From positions 1 to 36,632 of the forward strand of contig CAJXAT010000012.1 in the NCBI GenBank assembly GCA_913050055.1: a DNA stretch of 36,632 bases, read 5' to 3'. Of the stretch, positions 26,525 to 33,992 are shown piece after piece (position 1 is the first letter of the stretch; each line of letters starts with the position of its first letter). The position numbers and the translations under genes are program-made. The DNA comes from an uncultured Flammeovirgaceae bacterium (GTDB lineage Bacteria; Bacteroidota; Bacteroidia; Cytophagales; Cyclobacteriaceae). The notes beneath the pieces were generated by a model. It saw only the letters and a program-made list of their open reading frames with translations. It searched no databases and was not told the origin of the DNA.

Positions 26525-27532
26525 CTACCAGCGAATCAAAGCTGATGCCCAGGTAAAACCACTGCCAAACGCAGCAAGACACACTATTTTATCCTCTGTG
26601 ATGAGCCCTTCTTGCCATGCTTCACTTAAAGCGATGGGTATCGATGCAGCTGTGGTATTTCCGTAATGCATGATATTATTAAAAACCTGATCGTCAGTTA
26701 AGTTCATTTGTTTCTGGATAAATTGACTGATCCTGAGATTCGCTTGATGTGGGATCAAGATACCAATGTCTTCAGATTTGAGTTCATTGGCCATCAAGGC
26801 TTCCATAATTACTTCTGAAAATCGCACTATGGCATGTTTAAACACAAAATTGCCATTCATGTGAGGGTAATAACTGGTATCTTCTGGATCGTTAGTTTCG
26901 ATAATTTCAGGGACCCATCGACCCGTACTGGGACCTATCAAGGCCAGTTCTTCGGCATGCAAACCCTCGGCATGCAAGTGCGTTGATAAAATACCTGTTT
27001 CCAAATTTTCTGATCTCTGCAAAACTACTGCACCGGCACCATCACCAAAAATAACACTCACACCACGACCTCGGATACTTTTTTCAAGCCCTCCAGAATG
27101 AAGTTCGGACCCAATCACTAAGATGTTCTTGTACATACCCGTCTTTATAAACTGATCAGCTACCGAAAGACCATAAATGAATCCTGAGCATTGATTTCGG
27201 ACGTCTAGGGCGCCGATTTCCTTAATGCCTAATTCTTTTTGAACCATCACGCCAGGACCCGGAAAATAATAATCTGGACTGAGGGTAGCAAAGACAATGA
27301 AATCTATATCATCAGGTGTTAAACCTGCATTTTTTATTGCTTTACGGGCAGCTTTGGTTCCCATTGAAGAAGTGGTATTTCCGTCTCCGGGAACGACCCA
27401 ACGCCTTTCTTTAATTCCTGTACGCTCTTGAATCCATTCGTCTGTCGTCTCCATGACAGATTCAAGCGATTTATTGGTTACGATATTTTCTGGCAAGAAG
27501 TGGCCAATACTAGCTATTTTAGATCTGAACAT
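26525..27532 (-). CDS. fabH: Beta-ketoacyl-ACP synthase III
   Basis: A 335-residue thiolase-fold condensing enzyme. The catalytic triad is visible: Cys115 in DVRNQCSGFIYGL, His262 in IPHQANLRISQ, and Asn292 in YGNTTAASIPIAL. The active-site Cys context and C-terminal LAAFGSGFTWASALIRW are standard for FabH, which condenses acyl-CoA with malonyl-ACP to begin fatty-acid synthesis. Bacteroidota often have more than one copy; here it is not beside plsX or other fab genes, so it may be an additional copy or serve a specialised acyl starter. It has a good promoter candidate. Confidence 0.9.
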   Translation of the reverse strand: MFRSKIASIGHFLPENIVTNKSLESVMETTDEWIQERTGIKERRWVVPGDGNTTSSMGTKAARKAIKNAGLTPDDIDFIVFATLSPDYYFPGPGVMVQKELGIKEIGALDVRNQCSGFIYGLSVADQFIKTGMYKNILVIGSELHSGGLEKSIRGRGVSVIFGDGAGAVVLQRSENLETGILSTHLHAEGLHAEELALIGPSTGRWVPEIIETNDPEDTSYYPHMNGNFVFKHAIVRFSEVIMEALMANELKSEDIGILIPHQANLRISQFIQKQMNLTDDQVFNNIMHYGNTTAASIPIALSEAWQEGLITEDKIVCLAAFGSGFTWASALIRW

Positions 27533-27558
27533 AGAAGTATATTAATGCGTTTCACTTA

Positions 27559-27590
27559 CAAAGATAGTTAAAGGTGTTAAAATGTTCAAA
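27559..27590 (-). promoter_or_regulatory. Candidate fabH promoter (Bacteroidota type)
   Basis: On the minus strand TTTG (27590-27587) is followed after 20 bases by TATCTTTG (27566-27559), matching the -33 and -7 elements of Bacteroidota. The -7 element ends 26 bases before the fabH ATG. This is the best-matching promoter I see in the window. Confidence 0.6.
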
Positions 27591-27717
27591 AAATGTACTT
27601 GACAGCATCTTTAGCCTACTCTTTATATGTTGTAAATAGCTAACCAACCGAATTAAAAGCCATTTTTTGATTTGAGTTTTACTCATTAAACCAAGAAGGC
27701 CAAATACAATGTCAATC

Positions 27718-27739
27718 AATTAAATTATATAATTTAATT
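27718..27739. repeat. 22-bp perfect palindrome of A and T
   Basis: The 22 bases read identically on both strands, centred between 27728 and 27729, and contain only A and T. The symmetry ends at a C/T mismatch just outside. It lies about 90 bases upstream of the lipoprotein -7 candidate. It might be an operator, but AT-rich DNA makes chance palindromes more likely. Confidence 0.4.
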
Positions 27740-27826
27740 TCAATCTTTTATATAATCAGATTTTATCCTCAAAGAGAGCTCAATAAATAGATATTCTTAA
27801 TAGTAACATGAGTTCAAAACATAATA

Positions 27827-27834
27827 TAACTTTG
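27827..27834 (+). promoter_or_regulatory. -7 element candidate for the repeat-lipoprotein operon
   Basis: TAACTTTG is an exact TAnnTTTG match, 76 bases before the ATG at 27911 and 100 before the preferred ATG at 27935. No clear TTTG lies at the -33 distance. That may mean the promoter uses another sigma factor or an activator, or that the match is accidental. Confidence 0.35.
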
Positions 27835-27934
27835 CCGTATGTAATGAATTTAATTTTTTATTTAATCATCAAGGTAGGGTATAGCTTTTCCAAAGCGGTA
27901 TCCTAGTAAAATGTTTAATTTTAATTATTCTCAG

Positions 27935-29098
27935 ATGAAAAAAAATATGAAAATCGTACTTCAAAATTTGAAATCACACATTACTCTAATCGTGATGATT
28001 ATGTTTTGTATGAGTTGTCAAGAAACGATGACAAAAAAAGACTTCACGAGTGATTTGGAGTTGATCGTAGCTATTCAAAATGTAGAAAATAAAGTAATTA
28101 TATCAATGAACTCCTTGCCGGAGGAATCTAAAATTGCTATTAATACCTCTTATCCTGGCAACTATATTTCCAAAAGTGAATTAGCGCCAGAGTTGGGTTA
28201 CCAGGTTGACTTGAGAAAGCATAAGGGAAGACAGGTTGCCAACAAATCTGTTGCTTATTTTGATATGGATGGTAGAATGTTGATTGCAGACGACGGCTTT
28301 AAAGCTAAGCAAGGGAGAAGAGGTGGAAAAAAGGGAATGGGCAATAGTGGAGCCTTAGAAGATTGCTTTGATTTTGTTTATCCTTTTACGCTAGTAATGC
28401 CAGATGTTTCGGAGATTGAAATTTCTGATGTAGAAAGATGGGATTTAGTTAAAGCTTGGTATGAGGTAAATCCTGAAGAAGAGGAGCGACCTCTATTCGT
28501 TTTTCCGTTGAATATTTTGGTTGAAGAAAGTGAAATGACGATCAACGATGAGGATGAGTTTAGAGCTATTGCAGAGGGATGTGCAAATAGCAAAGGTCGT
28601 GATGGAAAGAGAGGAGATTGCTTTGAGGTAGTTTATCCTTTTACCTTGACAATGCCTGACAGTACGCTCGTTACCTTAGAGAGCGATGATGATAGAGCAG
28701 TAGTTAAAGCCTGGCATGACGCGCACCCTGAGGTTAAAGAGAAGGGTGTATTTGTATTTCCTATAAATATACTTTTGGATGGAATTGAAATGACCATCAG
28801 CGATGAGGGGGAACTTAAATCTATTGCTGAAGGATGTAAAAATGGCAAAGATCGAGATGGAAAGAGAGGAGATTGCTTTGAGATAGTTTATCCATTTATC
28901 TTGATGATGCCTGATAGCACCTTAATCATCTTGGAAAGTGAAGAGGACCGAGCAGCGGTAAAATCTTGGCATGAAGCCAATGCTGAGGTGAAAGAAAGAG
29001 GCACATTTGTGTTTCCTATCAGCTTAGAATATCCCGATGGGATTAAGGTTGAAATTGATACCAAAGAAGACTTTGAAGAGATAAAAAAGGATTGTTAA
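27935..29098 (+). CDS. Lipoprotein with three tandem 85-residue repeats, signalling-cassette cargo
   Basis: From the preferred ATG at 27935 the protein has 387 residues; an in-frame ATG at 27911 would add eight. The signal ends at the lipobox FCMSC. Residue numbers below count from 27911. Residues ~48-130 form a globular part (SLPEESKIAINTSYPGNYIS, then VAYFDMDGRMLIADDGF) resembling PepSY-like domains. Three repeats then begin at 151, 236 and 321 (bases 28361, 28616, 28871), spaced exactly 255 bases apart. Each has DCF[DE]xVYPFxLxMPD, VKxW, FVFPxxx and a final Cys, giving Cys pairs 152/224, 237/309 and 322/395. Linkers such as KDRDGKRGD are highly charged. Repeats 2 and 3 are clearly closer to each other in DNA and protein, implying a later duplication. 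I do not recognise a named family. It precedes the sigma/FecR/TonB-receptor genes on the same strand. Confidence 0.85.
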   Translation: MKKNMKIVLQNLKSHITLIVMIMFCMSCQETMTKKDFTSDLELIVAIQNVENKVIISMNSLPEESKIAINTSYPGNYISKSELAPELGYQVDLRKHKGRQVANKSVAYFDMDGRMLIADDGFKAKQGRRGGKKGMGNSGALEDCFDFVYPFTLVMPDVSEIEISDVERWDLVKAWYEVNPEEEERPLFVFPLNILVEESEMTINDEDEFRAIAEGCANSKGRDGKRGDCFEVVYPFTLTMPDSTLVTLESDDDRAVVKAWHDAHPEVKEKGVFVFPINILLDGIEMTISDEGELKSIAEGCKNGKDRDGKRGDCFEIVYPFILMMPDSTLIILESEEDRAAVKSWHEANAEVKERGTFVFPISLEYPDGIKVEIDTKEDFEEIKKDC

Positions 29099-29165
29099 GA
29101 GAACGATAGGGATGGATCATATTAATTTCTACCAATAATAAGGAATTAGGATATTTAGATTAAAT

Positions 29166-29188
29166 GCGACATGGATGAGCCATGTCGC
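29166..29188 (+). promoter_or_regulatory. Perfect 9-bp hairpin covering the sigma-factor start codon
   Basis: GCGACATGG (29166-29174), a five-base loop ATGAG and CCATGTCGC (29180-29188) make a perfect stem. The ATG of the ECF sigma gene (29171-29173) lies inside the 5' arm. No T run follows, so an intrinsic terminator is unlikely. As RNA it would hide the start codon and could make sigma translation conditional. Confidence 0.55.
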
Positions 29189-29689
29189 TTAATTATAGCT
29201 TGCTTGGAGAAAGATAAATTTAAAGAATGCTTTGATCGTTGGTTTGATGAATTGCGTAATTACATCACTTATCGTTGTGGGGATTCTGAGTTGGCTACAG
29301 ACATCGTCCAAGAGGCTTTTTTAAGAGTATGGAAAAAGAAAATTTCCTATGAAGGTGACAAGACAAGGGCATTACTTTATAAAATGGTCAAAGAACTTTG
29401 GATCTCGGAGTATCGAAAAAAACAAGTGGAATACAAATATCAGCTCAATTTAAAACAACCTTTAGAATCTAATGAAACCGAAAATCAATTAGACTTCAAT
29501 GAACTTATGACAAAATATGAAAATGCGTTAAGGATGATGTCAGAAAAGCGTAGAGCTGTCTTCCTTATGAGTCGAATGGAGGCCATGACCTACGGTGATA
29601 TTGCCACTCGACTTATGATTTCAGAGAAAGCAGTTGAGAAACGCATGCGTTTTGCATTGAAAGATCTAAGAAAACTCTTAATAGTATGA
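29171..29689 (+). CDS. ECF-type RNA polymerase sigma factor
   Basis: A 172-residue ECF sigma factor. Region 2 is visible as FDRWFDELRNYITYRCGDSELATDIVQEAFLRVWKK (residues ~18-53). Region 4 is MSEKRRAVFLMSRMEAMTYGDIATRLMISEKAVEKRMRFALKDL, with the helix-turn-helix near the end. It should direct RNA polymerase to a small regulon that probably includes this operon. It is released by the FecR-like anti-sigma encoded next, whose start overlaps its stop (ATGA). The start chosen is the ATG inside the hairpin at 29166-29188; the region upstream in frame offers no better one. Confidence 0.92.
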   Translation: MDEPCRLIIACLEKDKFKECFDRWFDELRNYITYRCGDSELATDIVQEAFLRVWKKKISYEGDKTRALLYKMVKELWISEYRKKQVEYKYQLNLKQPLESNETENQLDFNELMTKYENALRMMSEKRRAVFLMSRMEAMTYGDIATRLMISEKAVEKRMRFALKDLRKLLIV

Positions 29690-30546
29690 AAAGCAGTTTG
29701 CATAATAATGAGTTCAGTGATGAGGAGAAAATGTTATTTTCTAAATCGAGCATAGATTATGGAAAAACAAAAGAAGAGATTTGGGCTTCCTTAGACTTAA
29801 AGGATGATGTTTCTTCTGATGAGCCAAAAAAAATTCACATTTATCCAATGTTCTTGCGTGCAGCGGCCATGATCGTTTTTATGTTTGGTTTGGGCCTATT
29901 AGCTCGCTTTTATGAGAAAAATATTAATGTGAAATTGGGCCAATTGATCAGCTACAATTTACCTGACGGATCATTAGTTCATTTGAATGCAGATTCACAG
30001 TTGAAATATTATCCCATTTGGTGGTGGATGGAACGAGAAGTTATGCTGCAAGGGGAAGCATTTTTTGAAGTGAAAAAAGGTTCTAAATTTTCTGTTCAAT
30101 CAGGAAGTTATGCCACTGAAGTGCTGGGAACAACTTTTAATATATTTGCTCGAAAAAGTGGATATGAAGTTTTTTGTGCAACAGGAAAAGTTCAAGTAAA
30201 ACATTTTGAAAACACCTCAATTTTAAACCCAGGAGATTATCTAAAAAAAGTGGGATCAAACAAAATATTGATTGAGCATAAAGTGTCCAAATCCGATGTG
30301 ATGGCATGGAGACTTGGCAAATTTAATTATAATACTACGCCCATATCAAAAGTGATGGCAGACGTAGCGCGTCATTATGATATTGATATTCAAATGGAAA
30401 TGATAGACAGCGATATTTACTATACCGGTTTCTTTGATCGAGCCAAATCTGCAGATACTACATTAAAAATCATATGTAATAGTTTGGGATTTTCTTTTGA
30501 AAAAGAAACAGCTAGAAAGTACCGAATAAAAAAGATCATTTATTGA
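29686..30546 (+). CDS. FecR-family anti-sigma/sigma regulator
   Basis: A 286-residue single-pass membrane protein. The cytoplasmic N-terminal part (~residues 1-55) should hold the sigma factor. The helix at about 55-74 (FLRAAAMIVFMFGLGLLARF) crosses the inner membrane. The periplasmic part contains the FecR domain (YNLPDGSLVHLNADSQLKYYP, then MLQGEAFFEVKKGSKFSVQSG and TTFNIFARK) and a C-terminal DUF4974-type segment (FNYNTTPISKVMADVARHYDIDI) that contacts the STN domain of the outer-membrane receptor. It overlaps both neighbours: ATGA with sigma, TTGA with the receptor. Confidence 0.92.
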   Translation: MKSSLHNNEFSDEEKMLFSKSSIDYGKTKEEIWASLDLKDDVSSDEPKKIHIYPMFLRAAAMIVFMFGLGLLARFYEKNINVKLGQLISYNLPDGSLVHLNADSQLKYYPIWWWMEREVMLQGEAFFEVKKGSKFSVQSGSYATEVLGTTFNIFARKSGYEVFCATGKVQVKHFENTSILNPGDYLKKVGSNKILIEHKVSKSDVMAWRLGKFNYNTTPISKVMADVARHYDIDIQMEMIDSDIYYTGFFDRAKSADTTLKIICNSLGFSFEKETARKYRIKKIIY

Positions 30547-33029
30547 CGCATATCTTGATTATTTTGTCCAATAAATATGTGTTTTTGATTTTTTTTTCCT
30601 TGTTGTGTAAGGGCGCCCTTATGGGACAAGGTTGGACTCTGAATTATCAAAACCAACCCCTCAATGACATATTACTAGATTTGAATGATCAATATGGGGT
30701 ACAAGTATCTATAGATGCTGATTTTTCAAGAAATTGCCAGATTACATTAACTGGAAATTTTCGATCTGTTGAAACTCTCATGCATAGGTTGGCAGCCCAT
30801 TGCAATCTAGAGGTAAGTTTGATGAATAAAGTGTATCTCTTTTCGAATCCTACTATTTTATCGCCCAAGCAATCTATCTCAACTTATTTATTTCAAGGTC
30901 AGTTAATGGAAAGTTCCTCAAAAGAAATAATTCCTTATGGCTTGATTAAGATAGGGGATCAAGAGTTTCAAACAGATGAAAATGGAAAGTTTTCGGTACA
31001 AGCAGCTCATTTTTCTGAAAGTATTTCTGCTTGGGGCTTGGGTTATCAGCAGTTGGATACGGTAATGACTGCCCAAAATGAAATTCAACTGATATTAGCC
31101 CCTCATTTGCTACTTCTCGATGCTGTGTTTTTAGCCGAGAGTAACAAAAAGAGCGAAGCACATTTAGGAAAAAATATAGGTCAAATTCAGTTTAATAATG
31201 TCAATAATGCCTTGGCACCAGGGATGAGTAATAATTTAATTTTCAATAATCTGAGGCTATATCCAGGGATATTGGCTGCAGGTGAATCGAATACTGATTT
31301 TGTTATTTGGGGTTCTTATAGCGGTCAAAATAGGGTTACATACGATGAAATCACCATGTTCAACAGTTGGGGTATCAGTGATGATATCGGCAGAATTAAC
31401 CCATACATGGTCAAGAATGTAAATGTTTACAAGGGCGGCTACGGTGTATTACATGGTGACAGAGTGGGTGGTGTTGTTGAAATTGATGGGACGCAAGGCG
31501 ACAAAACCAAGTTGACCGGAGAACTGAGCCTTATCAATCAACTTACGAGTGGGCGACTAAATATTCCATTATTTTCCAATAAAGCATCCTTACAAGTAGG
31601 TATGCGTAAAACCTACTTCAATTTTACAAATTGGTCAGCCGAACATGATGATAAAAATGATTTTATCAACTCTAATTATGACTATTCGGACTTCAATACC
31701 AAATTTAATACTACGTTTAAAGGAGGTGATGAACTTTCTTTGAGTTATCTGCAGAGCAAGGATGATTATTACTCAACTTTTAAGAGTAAAGAAGGCAGAT
31801 CGGGCAGAGATAATACGTTTGAAGATAATAATATAAATTCCAACCAAGCGGGTTATGCCATCAAATACCTTAAAAAATGGTCAGAAGGAGGACATTCATC
31901 TTTCCTGCTAACACAAAGTATATATCGGGCCGTTCTCAACGTAAGTTATTATGAGGATGATAATTCCCTAGTTCCAGAAATTAAAGATACGTGGACCAAC
32001 CCTATTGAAGAAGCTAAGTTGAGTTTGAAACATGCGTTTTCAGCAAAAGGGATTCATCAGTTACAAGTAGGTTTATCCATCATTAACAACCAAACCTATA
32101 TTTCCTCGAGCAAAGGATTTAATATTTTGAATAATGAATCTCAGTCACTTACCAGATTTAATCTTTTTGTACATGACCAAATGCAGTGGAACTCACGTCT
32201 GTACATCGATTGGGGTATCAAGACCAGTTTTTTTGATAATATGAGGAACCAAGCTTATCTACAGCCGAGAATCAATGGGAGATGGGAAATTAATAAACTT
32301 TGGAGTGTCTATTTAGGCTGGGGGATATACAATCAATTTGTTAACAAAAGTCCAATTATTGATGATTATGTCAATCGATCAGATATTTGGCAGATTGCTG
32401 ATGGCATAGAAACCCCTGTTTTGAATGCTAATCATCATACTTTGGGTTGGGCATTTCGTCCTGATAATTTTGAATTGCATTTAGAGGGTTATTACAAGAC
32501 CATCAATGGTTTGAGTAGATTTTATTTCAATCGAAATTTCAATTCAATTTTGAATGTGGGATCTGCAAAGAGTAAGGGATTAGATGTTTTTTTGAAAAAA
32601 TCAATGCTAAGGCATAAATTTATTCTTTCGTATTCATTAGCTGAAGTAACTCAAAAGTTCAATAAACCAAAAGGGCAAGAAGAAGAACTTCGAGCTCCAC
32701 AAAGTCAAAAACACGAATTGAAAACTGCGGCCATATTAGACTTTTATCCTTGGCAGTTTACCGTCAGTAATGTTTACGGATCTGGTTTTCCTAATAGGCC
32801 ACAAGATCGAAGGATGCCAATATCATCTAAGTATTTTCGTGCCGATGCCGCAGCCCAATATTCTTTTGATATCAATAAATTGAATTTTCAAACAGGATTT
32901 TCATTGCTCAATATCACCAACTATACCAACATAAGATTGAACCAATCGGTCAATGTTCCAGGGGATCAAATTATAAATACCTACGGTATTCCTTTCACCT
33001 TTACCATGTTTTTGAATCTTCTTTTTTAA
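30543..33029 (+). CDS. TonB-dependent outer-membrane transducer with N-terminal STN domain
   Basis: An 828-residue outer-membrane receptor. The TTG at 30543, overlapping the FecR stop, gives a normal signal peptide (about 28 residues, ending CKGALMGQG); the next ATG at 30621 would lose it, so TTG is preferred. Residues ~30-105 are the STN signalling domain (LNDILLDLNDQYGVQVSID ... LAAHCNLEVSLMNKVYLFS). A carboxypeptidase-regulatory-like domain follows (~112-185), then the plug (VNNALAPGMSNNLIFNNLRLYPGI; VTYDEITMFNSWG; VYKGGYGVLHGDRVGGVVEI) and a beta-barrel ending in FTMFLNLLF. The STN domain marks a transducer that signals to FecR when ligand binds. The ligand is unknown; no siderophore or SusD gene is nearby. 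Confidence 0.92.
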   Translation: MTHILIILSNKYVFLIFFSLLCKGALMGQGWTLNYQNQPLNDILLDLNDQYGVQVSIDADFSRNCQITLTGNFRSVETLMHRLAAHCNLEVSLMNKVYLFSNPTILSPKQSISTYLFQGQLMESSSKEIIPYGLIKIGDQEFQTDENGKFSVQAAHFSESISAWGLGYQQLDTVMTAQNEIQLILAPHLLLLDAVFLAESNKKSEAHLGKNIGQIQFNNVNNALAPGMSNNLIFNNLRLYPGILAAGESNTDFVIWGSYSGQNRVTYDEITMFNSWGISDDIGRINPYMVKNVNVYKGGYGVLHGDRVGGVVEIDGTQGDKTKLTGELSLINQLTSGRLNIPLFSNKASLQVGMRKTYFNFTNWSAEHDDKNDFINSNYDYSDFNTKFNTTFKGGDELSLSYLQSKDDYYSTFKSKEGRSGRDNTFEDNNINSNQAGYAIKYLKKWSEGGHSSFLLTQSIYRAVLNVSYYEDDNSLVPEIKDTWTNPIEEAKLSLKHAFSAKGIHQLQVGLSIINNQTYISSSKGFNILNNESQSLTRFNLFVHDQMQWNSRLYIDWGIKTSFFDNMRNQAYLQPRINGRWEINKLWSVYLGWGIYNQFVNKSPIIDDYVNRSDIWQIADGIETPVLNANHHTLGWAFRPDNFELHLEGYYKTINGLSRFYFNRNFNSILNVGSAKSKGLDVFLKKSMLRHKFILSYSLAEVTQKFNKPKGQEEELRAPQSQKHELKTAAILDFYPWQFTVSNVYGSGFPNRPQDRRMPISSKYFRADAAAQYSFDINKLNFQTGFSLLNITNYTNIRLNQSVNVPGDQIINTYGIPFTFTMFLNLLF

Positions 33030-33093
33030 TAGCGTTGTTATCAAGTTGCCGACATTACAACATGATTAGCACATTGTTGAGGAAAGAGATGAA

Positions 33094-33285
33094 ATGAAAA
33101 ATTGGAATTTTTTTAACCGTTCATTAATCGCTAATGATGTGCGATCAAAAAACTCCAGCCATCTCATGGAGTCATCTTTCTTCATTGCGTTGATTAACTC
33201 TAACTCCGTACATAAATGGATTTTATGTTCTTTAAAAAAGGCTGAATATTTTGATCTAGGCGATATGATTTTATTATTGGAATAA
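33094..33285 (+). CDS. Doubtful small ORF downstream of the TonB receptor
   Basis: A 63-residue frame starts 65 bases after the receptor stop and is preceded by GAGGAAAGAG, a purine-rich stretch five bases before the ATG. The product (MKNWNFFNRSLIANDVRSKN...) has no recognisable domain, and the end overlaps the convergent SRAP gene by 12 bases. An opposite-strand frame also covers this stretch but begins with TTG inside the SRAP gene. I see nothing that proves either is translated. Confidence 0.2.
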   Translation: MKNWNFFNRSLIANDVRSKNSSHLMESSFFIALINSNSVHKWILCSLKKAEYFDLGDMILLLE

Positions 33286-33972
33286 GGTGTAATTACCATG
33301 TTGGTCTGAAGGTTGACTGTGTTCAATTAAGCTCGGTGAGTCCTTTTCTAAGTTAGCGATCAATGGACTGACCGGATGCGCGGTAAGTGGCCAGAGATGC
33401 GTTGATTTGCTGATTTCTTCAATTTCGAGAGCTGTGGTGCCTGCATTCATCCACGAGATGGTCTCTTTTTCACCTAAGCACAAAGGCATGTTTTCCTGAT
33501 AAGGGGTCATTCGCTCATCGGAGTGCTGCGTGATCATGATAAAGCTATGATTTGCCTTTTCATTGAAATCATCTTTTTCTTCCCAAATCCCAGCAATGGC
33601 AAGGGGCTTTTTGTCGGTACGAGAAATGAAATAAGGGACGGCTTTCTTTTTTGCAAAAGGTTTCCAAACATAAAATCCATCTACAGGGATCAGACATCTA
33701 TGCGATTTTAGACTTTTTTGATGAGACGCTTTTTTTGACAAGGTCTCTGTATCCAGATTAAACAATTTAGGGCTCATTTTTTTGTTATTTGCCCAATTCG
33801 ATATCAATCCCCATTTAAAATATTGAAAATGAGCCGTATTGTCTTGCGTAATGACGGGTAGGTCTTGGGTCGGTGCGGCATTGTAGCGAGGTACAAACTC
33901 ATTTTTGAAAGTGGCACTAAAATGTTTTTCTAAGACCTCTTGATGGTTTGAAAGGGTATATCGATCTATCAT
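33274..33972 (-). CDS. Degenerate SRAP-family (YedK/HMCES-like) protein lacking catalytic residues
   Basis: A 232-residue protein whose framework is clearly SRAP: FVPRYNAAPTQDLPVI, FKWGLISNWA, FNLDTETLSKK, RCLIPVDGFYVWKPF and SFIMITQHSDERM are recognisable in order. Active SRAP proteins start with Met-Cys, and the exposed Cys2 links to abasic sites. Here the start is MIDRYTL, with Ile at that position. The usual Glu of GFYEW is Val102, and the His of the HxRMP motif is Gln159 (PYQENMP). The Asn of FN (Asn72) is kept. So the DNA-binding fold may persist without the crosslink or peptidase chemistry. The frame is intact and 232 residues is normal, so it appears maintained rather than decayed. 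It is 20 bases downstream of the hydrolase gene. Confidence 0.82.
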   Translation of the reverse strand: MIDRYTLSNHQEVLEKHFSATFKNEFVPRYNAAPTQDLPVITQDNTAHFQYFKWGLISNWANNKKMSPKLFNLDTETLSKKASHQKSLKSHRCLIPVDGFYVWKPFAKKKAVPYFISRTDKKPLAIAGIWEEKDDFNEKANHSFIMITQHSDERMTPYQENMPLCLGEKETISWMNAGTTALEIEEISKSTHLWPLTAHPVSPLIANLEKDSPSLIEHSQPSDQHGNYTLFQ

Positions 33973-33992
33973 ATTTGTAAACGTAATTTAGC

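Larger units (their letters stand above)
27591..27934. other. Gene-free AT-rich region upstream of the repeat lipoprotein
   Basis: This divergent intergenic region between fabH and the repeat lipoprotein holds no ORF of note. It is very AT-rich and contains the 22-bp palindrome at 27718-27739 and the -7 candidate at 27827-27834, listed separately. A leader of roughly 65-95 bases would precede the lipoprotein start, depending on which ATG is used. No RNA gene was recognised. Confidence 0.5.

Noticed and set aside
29166-29188. Hairpin as an intrinsic terminator after the repeat lipoprotein
   Set aside because: The stem is followed by TTAATTATAG rather than a T run, and the stem lies within the sigma coding sequence.
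33066-33326. 86-residue minus-strand frame after the SRAP gene
   Set aside because: It starts with TTG inside the SRAP coding region, has no known motif and no ribosome site.
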